This document shows positions 8,712 through 18,122 of a DNA stretch of 64,000 nucleotides, piece after piece (positions within the stretch are counted from its first letter, which is position 1; every line of letters begins with the position of its first letter). The position numbers were made by a program, and so were the translations under genes. Source of the DNA: Brucella sp. BE17 (lineage in GTDB: Bacteria; Pseudomonadota; Alphaproteobacteria; Rhizobiales; Rhizobiaceae); NCBI RefSeq assembly GCF_039545455.1, contig NZ_CP154468.1:186001-250000 (forward strand). The letters are read 5' to 3'. The notes below the pieces were generated by a model. It saw only the letters and a program-made list of their open reading frames with translations. It made no database searches and was not told the DNA's origin.

Positions 8712-8738
8712 AAAAACGCGGCCACGAGCCGCGTTTTT
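8712..8738. terminator. Bidirectional Rho-independent terminator between guaB and oxyR
   Basis: AAAAACGCGGC (8712-8722), loop CACGA, wait-free complement GCCGCGTTTTT (8728-8738): an 11-bp stem with T runs readable on both strands. It serves convergent guaB (+) and oxyR (-); the oxyR stop codon overlaps its last base. Confidence 0.92.
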
Positions 8739-9667
8739 TATGCTCCGAGAGCCTGCAATTCCTTATCCGGTAGTCGCCATTTGTTCGAACATTCGATGAT
8801 GCATTGGGCCAGCGCCTGAAAATCCTTGCGACGCATGCTTTGCCTGCGCCAGAAAAGACCGATTTCGCGTTTGGGCTGTTCACCCTCGAAGGGCACGATG
8901 CGCATCCGTGTGCTGCGCGCCTCTGCGCGTACGGCGATTTCGGGAATAAGCGTCAGCCCCATGCCGTGGCTCACCATCTGCAAAAGCGTGGTCATGCTGG
9001 TTGCGCCATATTTGACGAGCTGGCGCTGCGATGGCAGCGAACAGACGGCGAGCGCCTGATCACGCATGCAGTGGCCTTCTTCCAGCAGCAGCAGCCGTTC
9101 CAGAGCAATCGTATTCTGTGTCATAGGCGAGGTGAGAACCGTCTGGTCGTTGCTGGATGTGGCGATCAGAAAACGGTCGTCGAAAAGCTTCTTATGAGCA
9201 AGCCGCTCGTCATCGATGGGGAGGGCTGCAACGAAGGCGTCTATTTCGCCCGCGTGCAACTCATCCAGCAAGCGTGCAGTCACGCTTTCGCGTAAGTGCA
9301 GGCGAAACGCGGGATGCCGCTCGCGCAAAAGCGGAATGAGCATCGGGACCAGATAGGGTGCGACGGTTGGAATAACGCCGAGCCGCAAGCCCGACTGCAT
9401 CAGGCCGCGACTTTGCGCGGTGATTTCTTCCAGCGCCTGTAACTCATGCAGGATCGTGCGGATGCCGGAATGAAGCTCCTTGCCCAGTTCCGTCATGATG
9501 ACATTGCGCGAGGAACGCTCGAAAAGCGGTGCCCCGGCAGCCGATTCCATCTCGGCGATTTGTGCTGATAAAGCGGGCTGGGAGACGTGGACGAGTTCGG
9601 CTGCCCTGCGAAAATGCAGCGTGGTGGCAAGCGCATCGAAATAGCGCATCTGACGAATGGTAAACAT
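8738..9667 (-). CDS. oxyR: Hydrogen-peroxide sensor OxyR (LysR family)
   Basis: 309 aa. The N-terminal winged HTH ([33 protein letters not shown]) is followed by a substrate-domain-like sensor. The two redox cysteines specific to OxyR are present as Cys200 and Cys209 in [12 protein letters not shown], with the spacing that forms the H2O2-induced disulphide. That, and divergence from a catalase gene, separates it from general LysR proteins. Its start codon is immediately preceded by a perfect ATAG-N7-CTAT palindrome (9668-9684), so OxyR probably represses its own gene while controlling katA. Confidence 0.95.
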   Translation of the reverse strand: MFTIRQMRYFDALATTLHFRRAAELVHVSQPALSAQIAEMESAAGAPLFERSSRNVIMTELGKELHSGIRTILHELQALEEITAQSRGLMQSGLRLGVIPTVAPYLVPMLIPLLRERHPAFRLHLRESVTARLLDELHAGEIDAFVAALPIDDERLAHKKLFDDRFLIATSSNDQTVLTSPMTQNTIALERLLLLEEGHCMRDQALAVCSLPSQRQLVKYGATSMTTLLQMVSHGMGLTLIPEIAVRAEARSTRMRIVPFEGEQPKREIGLFWRRQSMRRKDFQALAQCIIECSNKWRLPDKELQALGA

Positions 9668-9684
9668 GATAGGAAAAACCTATC
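9668..9684. promoter_or_regulatory. OxyR operator in the oxyR-katA intergenic region
   Basis: GATAGGAAAAACCTATC is a perfect 6-5-6 palindrome containing ATAG-N7-CTAT, the classic OxyR half-site arrangement. It abuts the oxyR start codon and covers its ribosome-binding region, 152 bases upstream of the katA ATG. Confidence 0.75.
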
Positions 9685-9835
9685 AAAAATAACAGAAAAA
9701 GCAATTGGAGGTTATGATTGGAACGGGTCTAAACTGCTTCGTACCCTAGCCACGGTGCGACGGCTTTTTATCGCCCTCCGCCCCAGCAAGGCTAGGCTCC
9801 GTTTTAACGCGAGCTTTTCAGGAAGGAATATTCCC

Positions 9836-11338
9836 ATGGCAGACCGTCCTATCATGACGACCAGTGCCGGTGCTCCGGTACCGGACAATCAGAATTCCCT
9901 GACCGCAGGCGAGCGCGGTCCTCTGCTGTTGCAGGACTATCAGCTCATTGAAAAGCTCAGCCATCAGAACCGCGAGCGTATTCCCGAACGTCCCGTTCAT
10001 GCCAAGGGGTGGGGTGCATTTGGTACGTTGAGCATTACCGGCGACATTTCCAGATATACCAATGCCAAAGCTTTGCAGCCGGGTGCAAAGACGCCGATGC
10101 TGGCGCGCTTTTCAACCGTTGCCGGTGAGCAGGGTGCGGCCGATGCCGAGCGCGATGTGCGCGGCTTTGCCCTGAAATTTTATACCGAAGAGGGCAACTG
10201 GGATCTGGTTGGCAACAACACGCCGGTGTTCTTCGTGCGCGATCCGGTCAAGTTCCCCGATTTCATTCATACGCAGAAACGCCATCCGAAAACCAATCTG
10301 CGCTCCGCCACCGCCATGTGGGATTTCTGGTCGCTGTCACCTGAAAGCCTGCATCAGGTGACAATCCTGATGTCGGATCGCGGCCTTCCCACTGACGTGC
10401 GCCATATCAACGGTTATGGCTCGCACACCTATTCCTTCTGGAACGATGCGGGCGAGCGTTACTGGGTAAAGTTCCATTTCAAGACCTTGCAGGGGCACAA
10501 GCACTGGACCAATGATGAGGCGGAACGCGTCATTGGGCGCACGCGCGAATCCACGCAGGAAGACCTCTTCACCTCCATTGAAAACGGCGATTATCCAAAG
10601 TGGAAAGTTCAGGTGCAGATCATGCCGGAACTCGATGCCGACAAAACGCCTTATAATCCCTTCGATCTGACAAAAGTTTGGCCCCATGCCGATTATCCGC
10701 CCATCGATATCGGCGTCATGGAGTTGAACCGCAACCCGGAAAACTATTTTACCGAAATCGAGAATGCCGCTTTCTCGCCGTCGAATATCGTGCCGGGGAT
10801 CAGCTATTCACCGGACAAAATGCTGCAGGCACGTATCTTCTCTTATGCGGATGCGCATCGTCATCGCCTTGGCACACATTATGAAACCATCCCGGTCAAC
10901 CAGCCCAAGTGCCCGGTTCACCACTATCATCGCGATGGTCAGATGAACGTCTATGGCGGCATCAAGACCGGCAACCCGGATGCCTATTACGAGCCGAATT
11001 CGTTCAACGGCCCGGTTGAACAACCTGCCGCCAAGGAGCCGCCGCTGCGCATCTCCGGGGACGCTGCACGCTATGACCACCGCATCGGTAATGATGATTA
11101 TTCGCAACCGCGCGCGCTGTTCAACCTGTTCAACGATGGCGAAAAGCAGCGGCTGTTTTCCAACATCGCCGCTGCCATGACCGGGGTTCCGGGCTTTATC
11201 ATCGAGCGTCAGCTCGGTCACTTCCGGTTGATTCATCCCGATTATGAAGCCGGCGTAAGAGCCGCGCTCAAAAAAGCGCATGGCTATGAAGCCAATACGA
11301 TCGCGCTGGAAGAAGAGGCAACGACTGCCGCTGAATGA
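9836..11338 (+). CDS. katA: Monofunctional haem catalase
   Basis: 500 aa, a small-subunit (clade 3-type) catalase that decomposes H2O2. The ATG at 9836 after GGAAGGAATATTCCC is chosen; the long upstream in-frame extension overlaps oxyR antisense and is rejected. Signatures: catalytic His55 in [12 protein letters not shown], Asn in [14 protein letters not shown] (about residues 127-128), and the proximal haem ligand Tyr337 in [12 protein letters not shown]. No signal peptide, so it is cytoplasmic by sequence. It is transcribed divergently from oxyR with 168 bases between and an OxyR palindrome there. A clean terminator follows at 11362-11388. Confidence 0.96.
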   Translation: MADRPIMTTSAGAPVPDNQNSLTAGERGPLLLQDYQLIEKLSHQNRERIPERPVHAKGWGAFGTLSITGDISRYTNAKALQPGAKTPMLARFSTVAGEQGAADAERDVRGFALKFYTEEGNWDLVGNNTPVFFVRDPVKFPDFIHTQKRHPKTNLRSATAMWDFWSLSPESLHQVTILMSDRGLPTDVRHINGYGSHTYSFWNDAGERYWVKFHFKTLQGHKHWTNDEAERVIGRTRESTQEDLFTSIENGDYPKWKVQVQIMPELDADKTPYNPFDLTKVWPHADYPPIDIGVMELNRNPENYFTEIENAAFSPSNIVPGISYSPDKMLQARIFSYADAHRHRLGTHYETIPVNQPKCPVHHYHRDGQMNVYGGIKTGNPDAYYEPNSFNGPVEQPAAKEPPLRISGDAARYDHRIGNDDYSQPRALFNLFNDGEKQRLFSNIAAAMTGVPGFIIERQLGHFRLIHPDYEAGVRAALKKAHGYEANTIALEEEATTAAE

Positions 11339-11361
11339 TTGGCGGTGAGCCGATTGTCATG

Positions 11362-11388
11362 AAAAGCCGGGGCGTTGCTCCGGCTTTT
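11362..11388 (+). terminator. Rho-independent terminator after katA
   Basis: 9-bp stem AAAAGCCGG / CCGGCTTTT with a 9-base loop, then TCTGTTTG. It lies 24 bases after the katA stop. Confidence 0.85.
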
Positions 11389-11477
11389 CTGTTTGCTTGG
11401 GACGATAAGCCAATTGACGATTGCCTTTTGCCTGCAAGGAAGGCTATGCCGGGAGCATAGTTTAATAAGGAGAAATC

Positions 11478-12764
11478 ATGCGGCTTGGTGGACGCCTGCA
11501 GGCGGCAATCGAGGTTCTGGGTGCAATCGATGCGGGCAAGCGCCCGGCTTCCGAAGCACTCAAGGATTGGGGCGCAGCACACCGTTTTGCCGGGGCTGGT
11601 GACCGTGCCGTCATCGGTAATATCGTTTATGACGCCTTGCGCCGCAAGCTTTCCATCGCGTGGCGGATGGATGGCGACGATGCCCGTTCGCTCGCCTTTG
11701 GTGCGCTTTTGGCTGATGGTGGTATGGATATGGCAACGATTGATGCCATGCTCGATGGCGACAAATTTGCGCCTGCGACGCTGGAAGCCGAACGCCGCTC
11801 TGCATGGGAAAACCGTGACATCAACGATGCGCCAGCGCATGTGCGTGCCGATGTGCCGCAATGGTGTGCACAGTCTTTGGAAGCGCTTTTCGGACCGCGC
11901 TGGGTCGAGGAGGGCACGGCGCTTGCCGCGCGTCCACCGGTCGATCTGCGCATCAACAGTCTCAAAGCAAAACCCGAGCAGGTTCTTGCCGCGCTGGAAA
12001 AGGCTGGAGCCAGACCAGCACCGTTTCTTTCGCAAGCTTTGCGTATTCCCCCCATCGAAGCTTTGGGACGCCATCCCAATGTGCAGGGCGAACAGGCCTT
12101 TCTTGACGGCTGGTTTGAGGTGCAGGATCTGGGCTCACAGCTTGCGGCACTCTTTGCCGGAGTAAAACCAGGCGAGCAGGTGCTAGATTATTGCGCGGGT
12201 GCTGGCGGCAAGACGCTGGCGCTTGCTGCGATGATGGATAATCGCGGACAGGTCCATGCTTATGATGCCGAGCTCGCGCGCTTGTCACCGATGCATGAAC
12301 GATTGCAACGCGCGGGTGCGCGCAACACGCAGGTGCATGGAAAACTCGATACACTTGAACCGCTTGTCGGTCGAATGGACGTCGTTTTAACCGACGCGCC
12401 CTGCACGGGTTCCGGTACCTGGCGGCGCAGGCCTGACGCCAAATGGCGGCTCAATGAACAGCAATTGGAGCGGCGGGTGCAGGATCAGGCGCAGGTTCTT
12501 GATGCCGCGAAACACTATGTACGTCCCGGCGGACGGCTTGCCTATGTCACCTGTTCGCTGTTTGCAGAGGAAAACACCGCGCAGATTGAGCGGTTTCTGA
12601 GTGCCAATATGGATTTTTCGGAAGCTTCGCCGAAATCCCTCTGGCAGGCTACCGTGCCCGATAGAGTTTCGGCCACACCGGTCTTTCCCCGACATGGAAG
12701 TGTTTTCTCTCCTCTCTCGACCGATACAGATGGATTCTACGTCACCATTTTGCGGCGAAGCTAA
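11478..12764 (+). CDS. RsmB/NOP2-type RNA (cytosine-C5) methyltransferase
   Basis: 428 aa. AAGGAGAAATC precedes the ATG. The N-terminal ~130 residues are the helical NusB-like/RsmB domain. The C-terminal SAM-dependent Rossmann domain has the SAM motif DYCAGAGGKTLALAAM, the acidic residue in VHAYDAE, and the two RsmB-family cysteines: DAPCTGSGTWRRRPD (motif IV) and VTCSLFAEEN (motif VI, the nucleophile). It likely makes m5C in 16S rRNA (m5C967 in E. coli RsmB), though NOP2 paralogues methylate other sites. Closest in context to guaB, as often in Rhizobiales. Confidence 0.88.
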   Translation: MRLGGRLQAAIEVLGAIDAGKRPASEALKDWGAAHRFAGAGDRAVIGNIVYDALRRKLSIAWRMDGDDARSLAFGALLADGGMDMATIDAMLDGDKFAPATLEAERRSAWENRDINDAPAHVRADVPQWCAQSLEALFGPRWVEEGTALAARPPVDLRINSLKAKPEQVLAALEKAGARPAPFLSQALRIPPIEALGRHPNVQGEQAFLDGWFEVQDLGSQLAALFAGVKPGEQVLDYCAGAGGKTLALAAMMDNRGQVHAYDAELARLSPMHERLQRAGARNTQVHGKLDTLEPLVGRMDVVLTDAPCTGSGTWRRRPDAKWRLNEQQLERRVQDQAQVLDAAKHYVRPGGRLAYVTCSLFAEENTAQIERFLSANMDFSEASPKSLWQATVPDRVSATPVFPRHGSVFSPLSTDTDGFYVTILRRS

Positions 12765-12839
12765 AACCATCAGGGGGCTTTTTCAGCGATAGTTATTGAG
12801 GGTCGCTTGACGAAGCAGTCGGGCAACGCCTAAGTGATC

Positions 12840-13015
12840 ACGACGGTTTCCCGAAAGGGGATCAAAAGGGAATGCGGTGAAGGCCAATGCCTGATGCCGC
12901 AGCTGCCCCCGCAACTGTAGGCGGTTAGTTTTCGTCACATGCCACTGGGCCAGCGGTCCCGGGAAGGCGACGCAAAACAGTGAGCCGCGAGCCAGGAGAC
13001 CTGCCGTCAGCCGTA
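12840..13015 (+). ncRNA. Cobalamin riboswitch 1
   Basis: Contains the conserved cobalamin-riboswitch elements in order: GGTTTCCC...AAAAGGGAA and TGCGGTGAAGGCC (12845-12885), the junction core GCTGCCCCCGCAACTGTAGGCGG (12901-12926 region), CCACTGGG...GGGAAGGCGA, and the B12 box AGCCAGGAGACCTGCCG at 12990-13006. It precedes the TonB receptor at 13086 by about 70 bases. No T-tract terminator is visible in between, so it probably acts on translation start. AdoCbl or a related corrinoid should shut the operon off. Confidence 0.92.
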
Positions 13016-13085
13016 GTCATGCGCGTGCACATCGGGCGGGGTTTCCTGATGAAAGACAGGGGATCCATATATTCATGGGGAGACT

Positions 13086-15320
13086 GTGGTCGCGGTGACG
13101 AGCAACGTACCGCTGGACCATGGAATGCCTTATCTGAAATTTTCTGCGCCGATAGCGCCACTCGACTTTGCTTGCCGTTTTCGGCTTCCCTCATCACGAT
13201 GCCATAAGATTCTTGCCGTGGGCGTCGGGTTTTTCTCGCTCACAGGCAGTGTTGTTTTCGCGCAGTCGCCTTCAACGGGCACGCAACCGGAGGTGGTACT
13301 TGATCCCATTGCCATCAGCGGGCAAAAGCGTGGGGCCGGGCCAAACCTCGATGAAGTCTCCAATGCTGGTAGCTGGCTAGGGCTGACCGCGCGCCAGACA
13401 CCCGCCAGCGTCGAAGTCATCGACGGCGAGACGATCCGCGAGCGCGGGCAGATGGATGTCAATCAGGCAATCGTGCGTAACGGTATTGGCATCAATTTTC
13501 TCGGTACACCGGGTAATGGCGGCACAGCCCTAAGCATGCGCGGCTTTTCCGGCCAAGGTTCGGTGACGCGGCTTTATGACGGCGTAAAACTTTATCCCGG
13601 TTCCGGCACCATCACCTTTCCATTCGATAGCTGGGCGGTCGAGCGGATCGAGGTTCTGCATGGACCTGCTTCGGTTCTTTATGGCGAAGGTTCCATTGGC
13701 GGGGCGATCAACGTCGTACCGAAGAAGCCGCTCACGCAAGGTCGTCGCAACGAAATGCGTACCATGATAGGCACCGATGGCCAGAAGGGCATAGCATTTG
13801 GCAGCGCCGGGCCCATCGATGACCGTTTTGCCTATAATATCGATGTCAGCGCCAAGGGATCGGATGGATGGATGGAGCGTGGGGATGCGTCGAGTTTCGC
13901 CATTTCCGGTGGGCTTCGCTGGCAGGCGACCGATGAACTGGCTTTGACGCTTTCACATGATCATGGGCTGAACAAACCGTCCGCTTATTTCGGCACGCCC
14001 CTGGTCAATGGGCGGCTGGACAAGCGCTTTCGCGATGAAAACTATAATGTGCTCGATTCCCGCGTGCGCTTTCATGACCATATCACGCAGCTCAAAGCAG
14101 AGTGGACGCCGGATGAAAACATCTCGGTTCGTTCCACGACCTATTATCTGTTCAGTGATCGCGACTGGCGCAATGCCGAAAGCTATCTCTACCGCCCGGA
14201 AACGAACGACATCCTTCGGGATAGCTATATCGCGATCAACCACCATCAGGAGCAGGTCGGACACCGGACGGATGTGAAATTCAAACATAACCTCGGGGGC
14301 ATGGAAAACGAGACCGTCATTGGTTTCGACGTCAACCGTATCCGCTTTAGGAACAGCAATAATTCCCCCTATAGGGGCGGGGAATCCGTGGTTGATCCGA
14401 TCAATTTCGATCCGGGGTTTTTCATCGGTACCGACCCGTTTCGCACCACTCTCGACAGCAAGACATGGCAATATTCGCTCTTTGCCGACAATAATCTCAA
14501 GCTCAACGAGCAATGGTCGATCGTTGCGGGGCTTCGTTATGACGATCCCCGCCTGAGGCGCACAAATCCCGAGACGGGAAGCAGCTTTTCACGCAATCTT
14601 GACAGTTTCAACTGGCGTGTTGGGGCGGTCTACACGCCATTGCCAGATATTGCCTTTTACGCGCAATATTCACAAGCCTCCGAGCCGATCAGCAATATCC
14701 TGTCACTTTCGGATGCGCAGCGCGATTATTCCCTGCCGCGCGGCGAGCAATATGAGGCGGGCGTCAAGTTCAGCTTTCTTGACGGGCGGGCGGATGCAAC
14801 GCTTTCCGCCTATCATATAGTCAAAAAGGATGTGCTGGCACGTGACCCCGATGACCGCACCATCGTGCGCCAGATCGGGCAGCAATCCTCGAAAGGCATT
14901 GAAGCATCGCTCGGTATCGATCTTGACTATGGTTGGCGCGTGGAAGCCAATGGCACGATTCTGAAAGCGCAATTTGATGATTATTTGCAAGCCGGTGGTG
15001 ATTTCTCCGGCAATACGCCTCCCAATGTGCCGGAGCAGGCGGCCAATCTCTTTGCAAGCTGGAGCTTCCTTGAGAATTGGATGGCCTATGGCGGGCTGCA
15101 TTATGTCGGCAAGACCTATGTCAATGATGCCAACACGGTGACACGGCCTTCCTATGTGACGGTCGATGCGGGGCTGCAATGGCGACCCACCGACAAGGCG
15201 ACATTCGAACTCAATGTTTATAACCTGTTCGATGAGGTCTATGCGACGTCCGGCGGCAGCACGCAGTGGTATCTGGCGCCACCGCGCACGGCAACCCTCT
15301 CTGCTCGGTTCAAGTTCTAG
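13086..15320 (+). CDS. TonB-dependent outer-membrane receptor, corrinoid-regulated
   Basis: 744 aa. The GTG at 13086 has GGGGAG eight bases upstream; the ATG at 13125 (MPYLKFS) lacks one. The signal peptide is long, with its hydrophobic core at KILAVGVGFFSLTGSVVFA and cleavage before QS. A TonB-box-like IAISGQKRG is followed by a plug domain (QTPASVEVIDGETIRERG, GTALSMRGFSGQGSVTRLYDG, ERIEVLHGPASVLYGEGSIGGAINVVPKKP) and a barrel ending with aromatic ATLSARFKF. The sequence type is the TonB-dependent siderophore-receptor class, larger than E. coli BtuB, yet the cobalamin riboswitch upstream and the BtuFCD-like importer downstream indicate a corrinoid substrate. The ABC gene starts 9 bases after the stop. 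Confidence 0.9.
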   Translation: MVAVTSNVPLDHGMPYLKFSAPIAPLDFACRFRLPSSRCHKILAVGVGFFSLTGSVVFAQSPSTGTQPEVVLDPIAISGQKRGAGPNLDEVSNAGSWLGLTARQTPASVEVIDGETIRERGQMDVNQAIVRNGIGINFLGTPGNGGTALSMRGFSGQGSVTRLYDGVKLYPGSGTITFPFDSWAVERIEVLHGPASVLYGEGSIGGAINVVPKKPLTQGRRNEMRTMIGTDGQKGIAFGSAGPIDDRFAYNIDVSAKGSDGWMERGDASSFAISGGLRWQATDELALTLSHDHGLNKPSAYFGTPLVNGRLDKRFRDENYNVLDSRVRFHDHITQLKAEWTPDENISVRSTTYYLFSDRDWRNAESYLYRPETNDILRDSYIAINHHQEQVGHRTDVKFKHNLGGMENETVIGFDVNRIRFRNSNNSPYRGGESVVDPINFDPGFFIGTDPFRTTLDSKTWQYSLFADNNLKLNEQWSIVAGLRYDDPRLRRTNPETGSSFSRNLDSFNWRVGAVYTPLPDIAFYAQYSQASEPISNILSLSDAQRDYSLPRGEQYEAGVKFSFLDGRADATLSAYHIVKKDVLARDPDDRTIVRQIGQQSSKGIEASLGIDLDYGWRVEANGTILKAQFDDYLQAGGDFSGNTPPNVPEQAANLFASWSFLENWMAYGGLHYVGKTYVNDANTVTRPSYVTVDAGLQWRPTDKATFELNVYNLFDEVYATSGGSTQWYLAPPRTATLSARFKF

Positions 15321-15328
15321 GGAAACTG

Positions 15329-16114
15329 ATGACGCCGTTCGGCCTTCATATCAGGAATGTGACTTGGGGGCCTTCGGCTGACCGTCGCATCATTGAGGAT
15401 ATAAGCTTCGACGTCGCGCCGCGATCCGTGACGGTGATCGTCGGCGCAAACGGTGCGGGAAAATCCAGTCTGCTGCGCTGTATCTACCGGCTGTACCGAC
15501 CGTCTGGCGGGCAAACTCTGCTCGACGGCAGCGATATCTGGAAAATGACGCCGCGTGATGTTGCACGCAAGATTGCAACGGTGCTTCAGGAAACAATGCC
15601 GGACTTTCCCTTCACGGTGCGTGAAGTCGTTGCCATGGGGCGCATGCCGCACAGGCGTGGTCTGTTCGGGTTGCCCTCGGGCGAGGGAGAAATCGTCGAG
15701 ACCATGCTGGAGCGTCTCGATCTCTTGGCTCTGGCCGAAAAACCTTTTGCGGTTGTTTCGGGCGGTGAAAGGCAGCGCACGCTTATCGCGCGTGCTCTGG
15801 TGCAGGAGCCGGGGCTTCTGGTTCTGGATGAGCCGACCAACCATCTCGATATCCGGCACCAGCTTGAAATTCTCGAAGCCCTGCGCGGTCTCGACATCAC
15901 GATCGTCATGACGCTGCATGACCTGACGCTTGCCGCAGCACTCGCCGACCAGGTCATTGTCATGCATGAAGGCCATGTGATCGCCAGAGGCGAGCCTGCC
16001 GATGTCCTGATTCCGGCTGTTATCCGTCGCGCCTTTGATGTCGAGGCTACAGTAAGCAAATTTGAAAGCGAAATACGCTTCGCTTTCCGTCTGCCACAGG
16101 AGCGCGCGTCATGA
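15329..16114 (+). CDS. BtuD/FecE-like ABC transporter ATPase
   Basis: 261 aa from the ATG at 15329, after GGAAACTG. It energises the importer formed with the genes at 16111 and 17045. Walker A is GANGAGKSS (residues 39-47), the Q-loop lies around VLQETMPDFPF, the signature is VSGGERQR, Walker B is LLVLDEPTNHLD, and the switch His is in MTLHDLTLAAALADQ. The end overlaps the binding-protein start by four bases (ATGA). Classed with iron-siderophore/B12 ATPases; corrinoid specificity comes only from the riboswitch. Confidence 0.9.
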   Translation: MTPFGLHIRNVTWGPSADRRIIEDISFDVAPRSVTVIVGANGAGKSSLLRCIYRLYRPSGGQTLLDGSDIWKMTPRDVARKIATVLQETMPDFPFTVREVVAMGRMPHRRGLFGLPSGEGEIVETMLERLDLLALAEKPFAVVSGGERQRTLIARALVQEPGLLVLDEPTNHLDIRHQLEILEALRGLDITIVMTLHDLTLAAALADQVIVMHEGHVIARGEPADVLIPAVIRRAFDVEATVSKFESEIRFAFRLPQERAS

Positions 16115-17055
16115 AACGTGTCGTCGTCTTTTCTCTGCTTCTTGTCGCTATTTTCGTGAAGGAAGCGACAGCCTTTCCCGTAACCGTCGAAAGCTGTGGC
16201 CGTAAAGTAACCATCGAGAAAGCGCCTGCACATGCGGCTTCTTATGGCTCCAATCTCACCGAGATCATGCTGGCACTTGGTCTAGAGGGCCATATGGCTG
16301 GCTTTATCGGTCAGGGCGACAGGCTCAAGGCATCGTCTTTCAGAGATTTTCCGGCGATCGCCGACCTGCCCGAATTGCAGCGCAGCTATCCTTCGCTGGA
16401 ACTTTTTCTTGAAAAGGAGATCGATTTCTATTTCGCCGGATGGAGCTATGGCATGCGGGTCGGCGGTGAGGTTACGCCCGACACACTTTCAGCCTATGGT
16501 ATTCCTGTCTATGAGCTTTCGGAATCCTGTGTGCGGCTTGGTAGGGAAGTTCATCCGACATTCGACTACCTCTATGGCGATCTGGAGAACCTGGCCACGA
16601 TCTTCGGCGTTCCCGAGCGCGCCTCTGCTCTCGTGTCCGACTATCGCAAGCGTATTGCCAAGGTCGAAGAAGATGTCCGCGGCAAACAACAACCGAGTGT
16701 TTTCATCTATGATTCCGGTGAACGCGTCGCCATCAGTGCAGGCGGCTATTCCATGCCGCAGGCGATCATCGATGCGGCGGGCGGCAGCAATATTTTTTCC
16801 GATGTCGCTTCAAACTGGATCAGGATCGATTGGGAAACCATGGTGGACCGCAATCCGTCAGCAATCGTCATCGTCGACTATGGCGAAGTCACCGCCGATG
16901 AGAAGATCGCTTTCCTCAAAAGCATGCCCGCTTTCGCCAATGTCGATGCAGTCCGCAACGAACGCTTTCTCGTGCTGGGCTATGACGACCTGACGCCGGG
17001 CCCGCGCAATGTTTCGGCTGCCGAACGGGTGGCGGAGTTTTTGCATGGCAAATGA
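16111..17055 (+). CDS. BtuF-like periplasmic binding protein
   Basis: 314 aa with signal peptide KRVVVFSLLLVAIFVKEATA, so a soluble periplasmic receptor. The mature N-terminus has the class III (helical-backbone) pattern VESCGRKVTIEKAPAHAASYG...EIMLALGL typical of BtuF/FepB proteins. It shares the CGRxVTxxxAPA motif with the second corrinoid-regulated binding protein at 40526. Overlaps of ATGA with the ATPase and 11 bases with the permease show translational coupling. Expected ligand: cobalamin, cobinamide or another corrinoid. Confidence 0.87.
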   Translation: MKRVVVFSLLLVAIFVKEATAFPVTVESCGRKVTIEKAPAHAASYGSNLTEIMLALGLEGHMAGFIGQGDRLKASSFRDFPAIADLPELQRSYPSLELFLEKEIDFYFAGWSYGMRVGGEVTPDTLSAYGIPVYELSESCVRLGREVHPTFDYLYGDLENLATIFGVPERASALVSDYRKRIAKVEEDVRGKQQPSVFIYDSGERVAISAGGYSMPQAIIDAAGGSNIFSDVASNWIRIDWETMVDRNPSAIVIVDYGEVTADEKIAFLKSMPAFANVDAVRNERFLVLGYDDLTPGPRNVSAAERVAEFLHGK

Positions 17056-18118
17056 AACCACAGGCGGTACCCTTGTGCACAAACGCGGCCAGGCGAGACT
17101 ACCCCTGCGCTCCCGGCAGGGGCTTATGCTCTTTTGCGGTTGCGGGCTAATCGTCCTGGCGCTGACCCTGTCGGTAAGCCTTGGTTCGGCACGCATTCCC
17201 TTTTCGACCATCTGGTCGATTGCCTTGCACAGGCTTGCGCCGGACATGATTGAACCCTTCTGGTCGACCGGGCGCGAAAATATCGTTTTGAGCCTGCGCT
17301 TTCCGCGTGCGCTTCTGGCGGCAATCGTCGGGGCGGGGCTCGGCATGGCAGGAGCTGCCATGCAGGGCATCACCCGCAATCCGCTCGCCGATCCGCACCT
17401 TCTTGGGGTATCGGCTGGCGCCGCACTTGGTGCCAATGTGGCGATCCTGTTGGTCGGCAACGTTCTGGGACCAATAACGGTGCCATTCTTTGCCTTTGCG
17501 GGCGCGCTCCTGGCGACGCTGTTGATCCTTGCAGCTGCGGGTATGACGCGCGCCACCGACCGGACGCAGCTTGTGCTTGCCGGTGTGGCAATCTCCTTCA
17601 TTATTTCCGCCGCTGCCAATCTTGTCATTTTATTCGCCGATCCGCGCGCGGTGGCAAATGTTGTCTTCTGGATGCTGGGCGGTTTCGGGTTGGCGCAATG
17701 GAGCAATCTTGCAATGCCGTTTGTAGCATTTCTGATTGCCGGGTTGATCTTCATGATCAATGCAAGGGCGCTTAACGCGCTCGCAATGGGCGATGAAAGT
17801 GCGACGACACTTGGCATTCGCGTGACGCGCCTTCGTTTCACGCTTTTGATTACCAGCGCTTTCGTGACCGGCGTGCTGGTGGCTTTTTCCGGCATGATCG
17901 GGTTTGTTGGCCTGATGATGCCGCATATTGCGCGGTTTCTGATTGGCGGCGATAACCGTCTTGTCCTGCCTGCGAGTGCAATGCTCGGGGCGTTGTTTCT
18001 TGTTCTTGCCGACACTATTGCCCGCACGTTGCTCGCGCCCAACGATATTCCGGTCGGTATCATTACCGGTTTTATCGGTGGTCTGTTTTTTCTCGCGATG
18101 CTGGTTCGCCGCCGCTGA
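17045..18118 (+). CDS. BtuC/FecCD-family ABC permease
   Basis: 357 aa from the ATG at 17045, which overlaps the binding-protein stop by 11 bases. About ten transmembrane helices. FecCD hallmarks include RFPRALLAAIVGAGLGMAGAAMQGITRNPLADPHLLGVSAGA near the N-terminus and SGMIGFVGLMMPHIARFLIGGDNRLVLPASAMLGALFLVLADTIAR near the C-terminus, with the cytoplasmic coupling helix between. It forms the channel of the riboswitch-controlled importer. It ends four bases before the convergent LysR-TrpD2 fusion gene. Confidence 0.92.
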   Translation: MANETTGGTLVHKRGQARLPLRSRQGLMLFCGCGLIVLALTLSVSLGSARIPFSTIWSIALHRLAPDMIEPFWSTGRENIVLSLRFPRALLAAIVGAGLGMAGAAMQGITRNPLADPHLLGVSAGAALGANVAILLVGNVLGPITVPFFAFAGALLATLLILAAAGMTRATDRTQLVLAGVAISFIISAAANLVILFADPRAVANVVFWMLGGFGLAQWSNLAMPFVAFLIAGLIFMINARALNALAMGDESATTLGIRVTRLRFTLLITSAFVTGVLVAFSGMIGFVGLMMPHIARFLIGGDNRLVLPASAMLGALFLVLADTIARTLLAPNDIPVGIITGFIGGLFFLAMLVRRR

Positions 18119-18122
18119 CGCT

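Noticed and set aside
9715..9740. EcfG promoter before katA
   Set aside because: GGAAC occurs, but no GTT is found at 16-17 bases (CGTA at 15). OxyR control is better supported.
16858..18063. 401-codon open frame on the minus strand across the BtuC-like permease
   Set aside because: Composition (Ala/Arg/Ser-rich, no motifs) is that of an antisense shadow. The plus-strand permease has ten helices and FecCD signatures.
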